A stretch of 64,000 bases of DNA from Crocinitomicaceae bacterium (lineage in GTDB: Bacteria; Bacteroidota; Bacteroidia; Flavobacteriales_D; Crocinitomicaceae). The stretch spans positions 1 through 64,000 of the forward strand of contig JAMLHA010000001.1 in assembly GCA_023957475.1 (NCBI GenBank), in the 5' to 3' direction. Shown in pieces: positions 33,519-43,618 of the stretch (positions within the stretch are counted from its first letter, which is position 1; each line of letters begins with the position of its first letter). The position numbers were made by a program, and so were the translations under genes. Under the pieces are notes generated by a model. It made no database searches and had not been told where the DNA came from. It was given only the letters and a program-made list of their open reading frames with translations.

Positions 33519-34137
33519 GAAGTGCAGTTGTGTTAATCGTTAAAATGTAATCACCTAGTATTAATGATACCAAATTTACACAAAATTTTTTATTATTTCT
33601 AACAATGTGGCAATTGAAAACACTTTCGCCGTCAAATTCGTCAATAATTAAATCTGTTTTGAAAATAACACCTTTTTTAGACGATAGCTTGTACAATGCT
33701 TCTTTACACGACCAAGCTCTTGTCATTAATAAGGTATCAGAAACATCTAAAACGTGCATTTCTTGCTCGTTAAGAAATTTTGTGTGCAACTTTTGCGATT
33801 TTGTACTGATGGGTTCAATGTCCACTCCTATTTTATATGTGTCACACACTGCTAAAACAACATAGTTGGCACAATGACTGATGGAAATATTGGTAGTTGT
33901 GTTTGCAATAGAAGGAGCGCCTTCTTCTGTGTAAAGAATTTCGTTGTCTTGGAAAATAGTCGTTTTCAAAACACGAGTAGCCACAAACTCACGCACCCTT
34001 TTATCACTTTTAAACTGAGTAATTAGTTGTTTTTCTTTTTCCGTTAAAAGATGAAAATAATCCGCTACTGTATAGTCATTATATACAATAGTATAGATGT
34101 CCATCCCCTTAAGTTTTATTTTTTCTAGCTGAAACAT
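33505..34137 (-). CDS. 4'-phosphopantetheinyl transferase (Sfp type)
   Basis: 210 residues. The two family motifs are present: IGVDIEPIS near 109-117 and WSCKEALYK near 144-152 (W-x-x-K-E-A-x-x-K). The enzyme transfers phosphopantetheine from CoA to a carrier-protein serine. At this length it is Sfp-like rather than AcpS-like, so it may serve acyl carrier protein or secondary-metabolite carriers. ATG 34137 is used; ATG 34104 (MDIYTIVYN) is a possible later start. It overlaps the GGGP synthase gene by 14 bases. Confidence 0.9.
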   Translation of the reverse strand: MFQLEKIKLKGMDIYTIVYNDYTVADYFHLLTEKEKQLITQFKSDKRVREFVATRVLKTTIFQDNEILYTEEGAPSIANTTTNISISHCANYVVLAVCDTYKIGVDIEPISTKSQKLHTKFLNEQEMHVLDVSDTLLMTRAWSCKEALYKLSSKKGVIFKTDLIIDEFDGESVFNCHIVRNNKKFCVNLVSLILGDYILTINTTALHELT

Positions 34138-34442
34138 GCTTGTAAAACTACTTTTTTTAATAGAAATATGAAAAAAACCTAAAATGTATATTTTTTTTAG
34201 TGAGCTGTTTCAATTTAATTTTAATGGTATCAAATTGAAATTTTAAAGTGCTTAAAAAACACTTAAAATGAGCCTTCTAAAATGTTAAAATTATTTTTTT
34301 TCATTTCTTTATTTTATATTTGTTAACGAAAGTTAATTAACAAAAAATTAATTTTTTTTTAAATAGAAGGTAAATGTCAATTTAAAATTTCTATATTTAC
34401 CGCTTTGTTTGTAGAAAATAAGTTTAATAATAGACTGTGCTT
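34138..34442. other. AT-rich intergenic region with inverted repeats and a -7-like element
   Basis: This 305-base gap between divergent genes has no gene. It contains TTTCAATTT (34208-34216) matched by AAATTGAAA (34232-34240), a perfect 9-bp inverted repeat. A second small hairpin lies around AAGTG...CACTT (34245-34265). TATATTTG at 34315-34322 is an exact -7 match for the TonB receptor operon, giving a leader of about 110 bases. No good -33 element is seen. Confidence 0.4.
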
Positions 34443-37400
34443 ATGTTGAAAAATTTACATTTAGTAATTGTAAGTGTTTTAGTGTCAGTGACATGCTCAT
34501 TCTCCCAATCAGGTTTGGGAACAATTAGAGGGTCGGTGATTGATGGTGACACAAGAGAGCCAATAGGGTATGCAAAAGTATTGCTTTTGCAAGATGGAAC
34601 CGTAAAAGGTGGAGCGAATTCAGATGATGATGGTAAATTCCAAATCAACTCGATTGCGCCTGGTTCTTATGACGTGGAGGTGAGAAACGAGGGTGATGGT
34701 TATCAGCCAACCGCTATTAGAGGGGTTGTTGTCAATGCTGATAAAATCACGTTCTTGGATAACACTGAAATATCTAAACCAAAAGACATTAAGAATATTG
34801 AGGATGTCGTAGTTGTTGCGTATAAAGTTCCACTTATTAATAAAGATGGTGGTGCTTCTGGATCGACAATCACAGCAGAAGATATTTCTCGCTTACCAGT
34901 TCGTTCTGCAGCAGGTGTTGCTCAAACGGTTGGTGGTGTAAACACAGATGAAGGAAGTGGAGCAATTAGTGTGCGTGGTTCTCGTTCAGATGCTACCTAT
35001 TATTATATAGATGGTATCAAAGTGCGTGGATCTGCTAACTTGCCAAAATCTGCTATTGAAGAGGTGTCCGTTATTACGGGTGGTTTGCCTGCCAATTACG
35101 GTGACGTTACCGGTGGGGTAATCTCTGTAACAACAAGAGGTCCTTCTTCAAGATTCTTTGGAAGTATTGAAGCAGTAACTTCTGGTTTCTACTTTAAAGG
35201 TAAAGATAAAGATGGATACGATGGAAAAGTATTTGGTTTAGACAAATATGCATATAACCTTGTAGAAGGAATGCTTTCTGGTCCGTTGTTTATGAAAAAA
35301 GATTCAACAGGTAAGAAAACAAAACCAATTTTAGGTTTCTTGGTTTCTGCCAACTATTTAAATGAATTGGATAACCGCCCGTTAAATGGAGGTAGTTATA
35401 GAATTAAAAAAGACATTAGAGATTCATTGTTGCAATATCCATTGGTGATGAACGCTAATGGTGACGGTACATTCTATAGAGCATCTTTGTTGAAAGAAAA
35501 TGATTTCGAAAAAACAAAGTGGAGAATGAACGCAAGAAGCCAAAACGTTTCTGCTCAAGCAAAAATTGACGTAAATACTGGACCATCTGTGAATTTGTCT
35601 TTCGGTGGGTCATTAAACTATTACGATAGAAGTTTATACGATAGAAATAGTTCATTGTTTAACTTCCAAAACTTTGGAAAGGCAAAGAACTTGGACTGGA
35701 GGGTGTTTGGACGTTTGTCTCAACGTTTCTCAAATAATAGAGAAGGTTCTGCTTCTAAAGTAAAATCAGCATTTTACTCATTGATGTTTGACTACTCTCA
35801 ATCAAGTCAAAAATCGTATGACCCTAAACATGGATTTAATATGTTTAACTACGGTCACGTAGGTACGTTTACTTCTACTTTCGACACGTCGTTTGTATTT
35901 GTTGACAGTTTGAACGCTTATGTAAACCAAGAGGTTCCATTCCAAAGTGGTGTTACTTTTACCGCTTCTGAAACAAATCCAGGTTTGTCAGCGTTGACAA
36001 ATCAGTACTATGATTTGTTTGGTAGTGCTCGTGATTTTAATACAATTAGACAAGGAAACGGTTTGTTAAATGGTGATGCACCGATTTCTGTTTACCAAAT
36101 TTGGAACAACTTAGGAGCTCCATACAATGGTTTTGGTATTTTCCAAAACAATCAGTTGCGTGTTACAGGTTCTGGTTCAATTAACGTTGGTGACCACTCT
36201 ATCTCTTTAGGGTTTGAGTACGAGCAACGTACAGATAGAGGTTGGAGTTCTGGTGACAATGGTCCAATTGGTTTATGGTCTCTTGCTCGTTTGTTAGCTA
36301 ATAGCCACATTACAGAGATTGATAAAAATGATCCAAATCCAACTATTTCACAAGAAGCTGGTTTTCAAAAAATTTATTACAACCGTTTAAATTCTGGTTA
36401 TGCCTCTACTCACAATGGTCAATTTGGTGGTGCTCAAAGTGGAGCTTCAGGTGGTCAAGTTGATTACCAATCATTCTTCGATTACAATGTGCGTAAAGAA
36501 TTAGGTTTAGATCCAGGTGGTAATGATTACATCCAAATTGATGCAATGGATCCAAGTAAATTGAATTTTGGAATGTTTGCACCAGATGAATTGTTGAACA
36601 ATGGTAGATCTTATGTTTCTTATTATGGTTATGACCATGCAGGTAATAAAGTAAAAGGAAGAACAGATATCGATAAATATTTCAATGAATTTGATGAAAA
36701 CGGAAACTACAAACGTTTCATCGGAGCTTTTTCTCCAACTTATATCTCTGGGTATATAATGGATAAGTTTGCATTCCGTGACTTGGTATTCAACGTTGGG
36801 GTTCGTGTGGACGTGTTTGATGCCAACCAACCAGTATTGAAAGATAAATATTTGTTCCATACAGCATTAACTGCTGGTGAAGCAAGAGCAAAAGTAGGTC
36901 AAGCTGATTATGATTGGGTTGCTATCCCAACTTCAATTGGTGATGATTATACAGTATATGTGGACGATGTTAAAGCACCAACACAAATCAACGGATTTAG
37001 AAAAGGTGATGTGTGGTACAATGCGAATGGTGATCAAATTGAAGACCCAGCTGCTCTTCGTGGTGCAAATGGTATCGCTCCTTGGTTAACAGATGCAGGC
37101 AAGGAAACAATTTCTAGTGATGCATTTAAAGATTACAAAGCACAAGTGAGTGTAATGCCTCGTATCGCATTCTCTTTCCCAGTGTCTGAAGAGTCTTCAT
37201 TCTTTGCTCACTACGATATCTTAACAAAACGTCCTACAACAGGTGTTCGTTTTGACCCGTATGAATATCAATTTATTCAAACAAGAAGTGAGATTATTAA
37301 TAACTCTAACTTGAGACCAGAGAAAACAATTGACTATGAATTAGGTTTCCAACAAGTGTTGACAAGAACATCTTCATTGAAAATCTCTGCTTTCTATCGT

Positions 37401-38207
37401 GAACAAAGAGATAACGTTCAGTTGATTAACGTGGTTGAAGCTTATCCTGCAACTTACAAAACATTTGGTAACATCGACTTTGGTACAGTAAAAGGGTTAA
37501 CAATTGCTTATGACTTGAGAAGAACAGGAAATATCCGTATGACAGCAGCCTATACATTGCAGTTTGCTGACGGTACTGGTTCTGACGCTACATCAATGGC
37601 AGGTTTGATCAACGCAGGTTTACCAAACTTACGTGCTATCTTCCCTTATTCATTTGACCAACGTCATGCTTTTGCAATCTCTTTTGACTACCGTTATGGT
37701 ACAGGTAAAGACTACAACGGTCCAAGAATTAAAGATTACGAAGTATTTGGAAACATGGGATTGAACATCATGGCAAATATTTACTCTGGTAATCCATATT
37801 CTAGAAAATTAGACATTGTAAACGAAGGTATGTTCCAACCTCAAGCATCAGGTTTGGATGGATCGACTAACGGTTCAAGATTGCCTTGGTCTTATAGATT
37901 GGATTTACAATTGGATAGAACATTTGAATTTGAAGTTGGTAAAAACGATGATAATAAACGTTCAACATACTTAAATGTATATTTACGTGTTACTAACTTG
38001 TTCAATCAGAAAAATATCTTATCTGTATATAGAGCAACAGGTAACTGGAATGATGATGGTTATTTAGAAGCAGCTAATAGCCAAACAGCCATTCAAAACC
38101 AAGTGGATGAACAATCTTTCAGAAGTTATTATTTAATGAAGATTCAAAATCCTTACAATATTAGTGCACCTAGAACAATTCGTTTAGGTATTAAATTTGA
38201 CTTTTAA
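34443..38207 (+). CDS. TonB-dependent receptor with N-terminal carboxypeptidase-regulatory-like domain
   Basis: 1254 residues. A signal peptide (ends near TCSFSQ) is followed by a carboxypeptidase-regulatory-like beta domain (about 24-110, GTIRGSVIDGDTREPIGYAK). Next is a plug domain (about 140-230, ISRLPVRSAAGVAQTVGGV and GAISVRGSRSDATYYYIDGI), then a large outer-membrane barrel ending in aromatic LGIKFDF. These proteins take up large ligands using TonB energy, or act in T9SS-linked processes. ATG 34443 is two codons after an in-frame GTG. It is followed after 20 bases by a giant secreted protein and then a PorV-type protein, so the three probably function together. No SusD partner is present. 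Confidence 0.9.
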   Translation: MLKNLHLVIVSVLVSVTCSFSQSGLGTIRGSVIDGDTREPIGYAKVLLLQDGTVKGGANSDDDGKFQINSIAPGSYDVEVRNEGDGYQPTAIRGVVVNADKITFLDNTEISKPKDIKNIEDVVVVAYKVPLINKDGGASGSTITAEDISRLPVRSAAGVAQTVGGVNTDEGSGAISVRGSRSDATYYYIDGIKVRGSANLPKSAIEEVSVITGGLPANYGDVTGGVISVTTRGPSSRFFGSIEAVTSGFYFKGKDKDGYDGKVFGLDKYAYNLVEGMLSGPLFMKKDSTGKKTKPILGFLVSANYLNELDNRPLNGGSYRIKKDIRDSLLQYPLVMNANGDGTFYRASLLKENDFEKTKWRMNARSQNVSAQAKIDVNTGPSVNLSFGGSLNYYDRSLYDRNSSLFNFQNFGKAKNLDWRVFGRLSQRFSNNREGSASKVKSAFYSLMFDYSQSSQKSYDPKHGFNMFNYGHVGTFTSTFDTSFVFVDSLNAYVNQEVPFQSGVTFTASETNPGLSALTNQYYDLFGSARDFNTIRQGNGLLNGDAPISVYQIWNNLGAPYNGFGIFQNNQLRVTGSGSINVGDHSISLGFEYEQRTDRGWSSGDNGPIGLWSLARLLANSHITEIDKNDPNPTISQEAGFQKIYYNRLNSGYASTHNGQFGGAQSGASGGQVDYQSFFDYNVRKELGLDPGGNDYIQIDAMDPSKLNFGMFAPDELLNNGRSYVSYYGYDHAGNKVKGRTDIDKYFNEFDENGNYKRFIGAFSPTYISGYIMDKFAFRDLVFNVGVRVDVFDANQPVLKDKYLFHTALTAGEARAKVGQADYDWVAIPTSIGDDYTVYVDDVKAPTQINGFRKGDVWYNANGDQIEDPAALRGANGIAPWLTDAGKETISSDAFKDYKAQVSVMPRIAFSFPVSEESSFFAHYDILTKRPTTGVRFDPYEYQFIQTRSEIINNSNLRPEKTIDYELGFQQVLTRTSSLKISAFYREQRDNVQLINVVEAYPATYKTFGNIDFGTVKGLTIAYDLRRTGNIRMTAAYTLQFADGTGSDATSMAGLINAGLPNLRAIFPYSFDQRHAFAISFDYRYGTGKDYNGPRIKDYEVFGNMGLNIMANIYSGNPYSRKLDIVNEGMFQPQASGLDGSTNGSRLPWSYRLDLQLDRTFEFEVGKNDDNKRSTYLNVYLRVTNLFNQKNILSVYRATGNWNDDGYLEAANSQTAIQNQVDEQSFRSYYLMKIQNPYNISAPRTIRLGIKFDF

Positions 38208-38227
38208 TTCATACTAATTCAGAAGAT

Positions 38228-41200
38228 ATGAAAAATATAATTAAATCTACTTTAGTACTGGGAGCTTTTACCTTGCTTTCCAATATGTCACTAGCGTATT
38301 TATACACTGGTAGTAGCAACGTTCAGCCACAAGGTAACGGAACTAAAGCAAAACCTTCTAACAATGAGAAAGGTGCTGCTTGTGCCCCTGCTGTGAAAAA
38401 ATATATTCTAGAATTTAACGACGTATCAGCTTTGCTTCAAATGGGTGGTCGTTTATTCGAAGATGAGCAAAAAGGAGTTGCAGGATACGAAGTTCCAAAA
38501 GGAGGTGGTGCAAAAGCAATCTTTGCTGCAGCCCTTTGGATGGGTGGTAGAGACCAAAATGGTCAGCTAAAATTAGCTGCCGTTCGTTTTCGTCAAGTTG
38601 GAAATGATTTTTGGGGAGGACCATTAACGGTTACTATTCCTTATCATTCAAATGTGAACTACGATCCATTGCAACCAGTAGGTGACAACACAATTCGTCC
38701 TTATGGTGATGCGAACATTTCTGGAGATGAATGTGCGAAGTACGATAAGTTCTTCCCTGTAAATAAAGCTTCTATTATTCGTTTTAGCTTGTGGTGGGAA
38801 GCGTGTGTAGATCCAAATAAAGAGCCAGGAGCTTGTGAATTGATTGGTGAAGAATCATTGCCAACAAATGCTGAGTTAGCAGCTATTACAGAATGGCCTG
38901 CACACGGTGATCCAAGTTTGTTCCAAGATTATTATTTAGCTCCTTTCTACGATAGAAATGCTGACCAAATCTACAACCCAATGGAAGATGGAGATTATCC
39001 TTGGTACGATGATATCTTGGGTAGAGATGATGTACAATGTGGTGTTGACCGTCGTGTAACCTTGTTTGGTGACCAAACAGTTTGGTTTGTATTCAACGAT
39101 AAAGGTAACGTGCATACAGAATCACAAGGTGAACCAATTGGTATGGAAATTAGAGCACAAGCATTTGCTTTCGCTACTTCTGACGAAATCAACCGTATGA
39201 CATTCTATAACTATGAGTTGATTAACCGTTCTACACAAACATTGACAAATACGTTTTTCTCTCAGTGGGTTGACCCAGACTTAGGATATTCTGGTGACGA
39301 CTACGTAGGTTGTGACGTGTCTCGTGGATTGGGTTATTGTTACAATGGTACTTCAAATGATATAACGAATGGTTCTCAAATTGGATACGGACAAAATCCA
39401 CCAGCTATTGGTGTTGACTTCTTCGAAGGACCTTACCAAGACCCAGATGGAATGGACAACCCTGGTCCTCAATGGAATTCAACTACTCAGTCATGGGATG
39501 TGCCAGATGTAAATGATGCGATTTTAAATAAAGGTATTGTTTATAACGGTATCGGTACTGGTTATGGTGATGGTGTAATTGATAATGAGCGTTTTGGTAT
39601 GAGACGATTTACCTACTTTACCAATGCTGCATCTTATCCTTATACAGACCCATCAGTTGCAACACAATATTATAACTTCATGTCTGGATCTTGGGCGGAT
39701 GGTTCATTGATTTCATTTGGTGGTCCTGGTTATGGTGGGGCTATGGCAACAGATTATGTGTTCCCAGGAGATTCAGATCCATTGCATTGGGGAACAAATG
39801 GTGTTGATCCTGGTAATGCTATTCCTTGGACAGAAGAATCTGCTGGTAACCCAGTAGGAGATAGACGTTTCGTACAATCTGCTGGACCATTTACATTGGT
39901 ACCTGGAGCTATGAACAACATTACTGTAGGTATCGTTTACGGACGTGCTGCAGGTGGTGATTTGATGGCTTCTGTAGATGTAATGAAAACTGCCGATACA
40001 AAGGCACAAGCTTTGTTTGACGCATGCTTTAGAATTTTGGATCCGCCAAATGCACCTAAATTACAAATCCAAGAATTGGAAAATGAGTTGATTTTGACAT
40101 TGTCAAATCCTACAACTTCTAATAACTATGGTGAAAAGTATGAAGAAATTGATGATATCAATATTCCAATTACAGAAACAGATAGATCATACCGTTTTGA
40201 AGGATACCAAATCTTCCAATTGGTGGATGATGCAGCATCTGTTGCAGATATCAAAGATGTTTCAAAAGCACGTTTAGTGGCTCAATGCGATATCAAAAAC
40301 GGAGTGAAAGATTTGACAAACTTTACGTTGAATGAGCAATACGGTATCTTGGAAGGTAAACGTATGGTAACTGGAGCTGATAACGGTATTCAACATTCAT
40401 TCAAATTAACTACCGATGCGTTTGCATTGGGTGATAATCGTTTGGTAAATCACAAGACATATTATTATGTTGCTGTTGCTTATGCATACAACCAATATAA
40501 ACCTTATGACCAAAACGACCCTACTAAGTTGGATGGTCAGAAAACACCATATATTTCATCACGTTTATCGTATGATGGAACTGGTATCAAATCTATAGCA
40601 GCTGTGCCTCACAATCCACTTCCAGAATTGGGTGGTACATACCAAATTGCAGCGTATGGTGCTACACCAAGAATTACAAGATTGGATGGTTATGGTAACG
40701 GAAATAGAGCGTTGGAATTGACTGCTGAATCTCGTAATACGATTGTTAACAATGGTACTTTGGATAAAGTGAAATATGATTTTGGCGGTGGACCAATTAA
40801 CGTGAAAGTTATTGACCCATTGAATGTGGTGAATGGTTTCTTTGTATTAGAATTTAAGGATTATGCACCTACATCTAGCATTAGTTCATACAACTCAGCA
40901 GATACTGCAAGTTGGGTAATTAAACGTTACGCAAGTGAAGGTGGTGCGTTGATTGATACAGTTGCTAGTTCACAAACTATCAATATCAATAATGAGCAAC
41001 TTATTCCAGATTGGGGGGTTTCAGTTCAAATTACACAAGAAAAATATACGAACGAGAGTTCAACTCAATCTTATGAGTTCTATACAACACCAATTTCATC
41101 ATCGATTGAATTTGCAGATAGTTCTAAGAGATGGTTGATGGCTATTCAAGATGATGATTTGTATAGACCAACTAACTGGATTCGTTCTGGAACAACTGAG

Positions 41201-42445
41201 GCAGGACCAGCAGATGCAACTGTGCCAGCTTGGTTAGATCCATCAAATTATGCAGATGAAGTGTCTTTTGGATCAGATCCAGACCAAGTGTATGAAAAAG
41301 TGTTAAATGGTGGTATTGCACCTCATAGAGTTACTGGTTATAACATTGAGTTTATGCCAATGGCTTATATGCCGAATGTAACGCCGTCTTATTCTAGAAA
41401 GTTAGCCTCTATTTCATATTTACCAAGCGTTGATATTGTAATTACTTCTGATAAGAGTAAATGGACACGTGTACCAGTTGTTGAAATGGGACGTGACAAT
41501 ACAATGACTATCGGTGGTGCTAAGGCTGGACAATTAAGAAAAAGTCCTAGTGTTGATAAAAATGGAAACCCAGATGGAACAGGTACAGGTATGGGATGGT
41601 TCCCTGGATATGCGATTGATTTAGAAACAGGAAATCGTTTATACATGGCATTTGGTGAAAATTCCTACATGACTCAAGATAACGGTCGTGATATGAAATG
41701 GAATCCTTCTGATAGAATGGTTGACCAAAATGGTAACTTCGTAATGGCAGGTGTTCATCCAGTGTGGATTTATGGAGCTAATATGCAAAAAATCAATGGT
41801 GTTCCAAATCACTTGAGAGATATGCCAGCTTACGACCCATCAGTTTCTGTTGCAAACAATTTCTTGGAACAAAAAATGAGAGAAATTGAAGCAGGAACAG
41901 ATGTTACTAATAATACACGATTTGTTTATGGTAACTTGGCATGGATTTCTTATCCAATGTTAGCACCAGGGCAAAAATTATTATCTACTGATGTTACAAT
42001 TAAGTTGCGTGTAAATAAAGAATATAAGAATTACGTGGCTACAAATGTAAATCAAGGAAGACCAACGTATTCTTGGAACATGGATGAAATTGCAACACAA
42101 ACAGGAAATCGTCAGGCACTTTCAGAAGTATTGGAAATGATTAATGTTGTTCCTAATCCATATTTAGCATATTCTGAATACGAAAAGAGCAGATTAGACA
42201 CACGTGTTAAGATTGTCAATCTACCAGATGTTTGTACAGTCACTATCTATTCTTCTAACGGTAAACTAATCCGTCAATTCAAGAAAGATAGCCCTGTAAC
42301 TTCGGTTGATTGGGATTTGAATAACCACGCTAGAATACCAGTTGCCTCAGGTATGTATTTAATACATGTACAAGTACCTGATGTAGGTGAACGAGTGTTG
42401 AAGGCATTTATCGGTGTACGTCAAGTTGACTTACAAGGTATTTAA
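38228..42445 (+). CDS. Giant secreted protein of unknown function with a C-terminal secretion-type domain
   Basis: 1405 residues. A signal peptide (MKNIIKSTLVLGAFTLLSNM...) is followed by a long segment with no domain I recognise (LEFNDVSALLQMGGRLFED, FAAALWMGGRDQNGQLKL). A Gly/Asp/Asn-rich middle follows, with possible Ca2+-binding turns (YDRNADQIYNPMEDGDYPWYDD). The end has a FlgD-like/T9SS-tail pattern: MINVVPNPYLAYSEYE, then VTIYSSNGKLIRQF and ASGMYLIHVQVP. Export by the T9SS and attachment at the surface is the likeliest reading. Its place between a TonB-dependent receptor and a PorV-family protein suggests a surface module. The molecular role is unknown. Confidence 0.75.
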   Translation: MKNIIKSTLVLGAFTLLSNMSLAYLYTGSSNVQPQGNGTKAKPSNNEKGAACAPAVKKYILEFNDVSALLQMGGRLFEDEQKGVAGYEVPKGGGAKAIFAAALWMGGRDQNGQLKLAAVRFRQVGNDFWGGPLTVTIPYHSNVNYDPLQPVGDNTIRPYGDANISGDECAKYDKFFPVNKASIIRFSLWWEACVDPNKEPGACELIGEESLPTNAELAAITEWPAHGDPSLFQDYYLAPFYDRNADQIYNPMEDGDYPWYDDILGRDDVQCGVDRRVTLFGDQTVWFVFNDKGNVHTESQGEPIGMEIRAQAFAFATSDEINRMTFYNYELINRSTQTLTNTFFSQWVDPDLGYSGDDYVGCDVSRGLGYCYNGTSNDITNGSQIGYGQNPPAIGVDFFEGPYQDPDGMDNPGPQWNSTTQSWDVPDVNDAILNKGIVYNGIGTGYGDGVIDNERFGMRRFTYFTNAASYPYTDPSVATQYYNFMSGSWADGSLISFGGPGYGGAMATDYVFPGDSDPLHWGTNGVDPGNAIPWTEESAGNPVGDRRFVQSAGPFTLVPGAMNNITVGIVYGRAAGGDLMASVDVMKTADTKAQALFDACFRILDPPNAPKLQIQELENELILTLSNPTTSNNYGEKYEEIDDINIPITETDRSYRFEGYQIFQLVDDAASVADIKDVSKARLVAQCDIKNGVKDLTNFTLNEQYGILEGKRMVTGADNGIQHSFKLTTDAFALGDNRLVNHKTYYYVAVAYAYNQYKPYDQNDPTKLDGQKTPYISSRLSYDGTGIKSIAAVPHNPLPELGGTYQIAAYGATPRITRLDGYGNGNRALELTAESRNTIVNNGTLDKVKYDFGGGPINVKVIDPLNVVNGFFVLEFKDYAPTSSISSYNSADTASWVIKRYASEGGALIDTVASSQTININNEQLIPDWGVSVQITQEKYTNESSTQSYEFYTTPISSSIEFADSSKRWLMAIQDDDLYRPTNWIRSGTTEAGPADATVPAWLDPSNYADEVSFGSDPDQVYEKVLNGGIAPHRVTGYNIEFMPMAYMPNVTPSYSRKLASISYLPSVDIVITSDKSKWTRVPVVEMGRDNTMTIGGAKAGQLRKSPSVDKNGNPDGTGTGMGWFPGYAIDLETGNRLYMAFGENSYMTQDNGRDMKWNPSDRMVDQNGNFVMAGVHPVWIYGANMQKINGVPNHLRDMPAYDPSVSVANNFLEQKMREIEAGTDVTNNTRFVYGNLAWISYPMLAPGQKLLSTDVTIKLRVNKEYKNYVATNVNQGRPTYSWNMDEIATQTGNRQALSEVLEMINVVPNPYLAYSEYEKSRLDTRVKIVNLPDVCTVTIYSSNGKLIRQFKKDSPVTSVDWDLNNHARIPVASGMYLIHVQVPDVGERVLKAFIGVRQVDLQGI

Positions 42446-42474
42446 TCATTGTTAATAAAGATTAATTGAAGAAA

Positions 42475-43542
42475 ATGAGAAATTCAATTTTAAATACTAA
42501 AGCGCTTTTACTTTGTGGAGTTATTGTATTTGGTTTCACAGCTAAAGCAGGTAATGAGGATAGGGTAGGGCAAGCTGGAGCTGCTCACCTATTAATCAAT
42601 CCTTGGGCTAGAAGCTCTGCAATGGGTGATGTTGGTATATCCTCTACAAAAGGATTGGAAGCAACGTTTACGAATATTGCAGGATTATCAAGTACTGAGA
42701 AAACTCAAATCAAGTTTAACTATACCAACTGGATGGGATCTATGACTGGTCTTTCATTGAATAGTGCTGGTATAGCTCAACGAGTTGGGAAAGTATCTGT
42801 AATTGCAGTAAGTATTCAAGCACTTAGTTATGGCGACATCATGATTACTACCGTTCAAAACCCAGAAGGGAATATCGGTACGTTTTCTCCAAGAGCAAAT
42901 GTTTTTAATGTGGGTTATTCACATACCTTCTCTAATTCAATTTCGGGAGGTATTAACTTCAAAGTAATTTCCGAAAGTATCTCTAACATGAGAAGTACAG
43001 GTGTTGCAATTGATGCAGGTATCCGCTACGTGTCTGGTGAAAAAGAACAATTAAAGTTTGGTATTGCTTTGAAAAACGTTGGGCCAACAATGAAGTACAA
43101 AGGGGATGGTTTGAATACACAAGTAAAGTATTTAACATCTAGCTTTATTGGTTCATTGGAACAACGTACTGCAACTTTCGAAATGCCTTCTTTATTGTCA
43201 ATCGGTGGTTCGTATGATTTCATTTTCAACGAAATGAATCAATTAACTTTGGCATTGGCTTTTACAGCAAACTCTTTTTCTTATGATCAATTTAGAATCG
43301 GATTGGATTATGGATTCTCTCATTCTAAAGTTGCTTTTAATTTAAGAGCAGGATATGTTTACGAAAAAGGTATTTTCAAAGCTGTAAACAGAGCAAATGC
43401 ATTGATTGGACCTACTTGCGGTTTATCAGTTGATGCATTGGTTGGTGAGAAAAAACACGCTTTAGGAATTGAATATGCAGCTCGATTTGCTGGACCTTTC
43501 GGTGTGATTCACACTGTTGGGGCAACAATCAGTTTGAAATAA
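42475..43542 (+). CDS. PorV/PorQ family outer-membrane protein
   Basis: 355 residues. After a signal peptide (ends near FTAKAG) it has the family N-terminus GAAHLLINPWARSSAMGDVGISSTKGLEATFTNIAGLS (quoted in part as LLINPWARSSAMGDVG), followed by a FadL-like beta-barrel pattern to the end. PorV shuttles T9SS cargo at the outer membrane; this paralogue probably serves the giant protein encoded just upstream. The start is ATG 42475, three codons after a TTG. It ends 76 bases before greA, with a terminator after it. Confidence 0.88.
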   Translation: MRNSILNTKALLLCGVIVFGFTAKAGNEDRVGQAGAAHLLINPWARSSAMGDVGISSTKGLEATFTNIAGLSSTEKTQIKFNYTNWMGSMTGLSLNSAGIAQRVGKVSVIAVSIQALSYGDIMITTVQNPEGNIGTFSPRANVFNVGYSHTFSNSISGGINFKVISESISNMRSTGVAIDAGIRYVSGEKEQLKFGIALKNVGPTMKYKGDGLNTQVKYLTSSFIGSLEQRTATFEMPSLLSIGGSYDFIFNEMNQLTLALAFTANSFSYDQFRIGLDYGFSHSKVAFNLRAGYVYEKGIFKAVNRANALIGPTCGLSVDALVGEKKHALGIEYAARFAGPFGVIHTVGATISLK

Positions 43543-43563
43543 GATAAAGTTTTTTTATATTTG
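43533..43563 (+). promoter_or_regulatory. Promoter of greA (TTTG-N19-TATATTTG)
   Basis: The -33 element TTTG at 43533-43536 and the -7 element TATATTTG at 43556-43563 are 19 bases apart, both exact matches to the consensus. The -33 lies inside the last codons of the porV-like gene. The predicted start of transcription falls on or just before the terminator hairpin at 43568. Confidence 0.65.
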
Positions 43564-43567
43564 TATG

Positions 43568-43605
43568 ACAAGGGAGTTCTTTTTGAACTCTCTTGTTTTA
43601 TTTTT
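43568..43605 (+). terminator. Intrinsic terminator after the porV-like gene, at the 5' end of the greA transcript
   Basis: ACAAGGGAGTTC (43568-43579) and GAACTCTCTTGT (43585-43596) form a 12-bp stem with one wobble pair and a TTTTT loop, followed by TTTATTTTT. It lies directly downstream of the greA promoter. Confidence 0.85.
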
Positions 43606-43618
43606 AAATCAAGTTGTA

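Noticed and set aside
43565-43618. An upstream in-frame ATG that would extend GreA by 18 residues.
   Set aside because: The codons lie in the terminator hairpin and its T-run, and GreA homologues begin at the later ATG.
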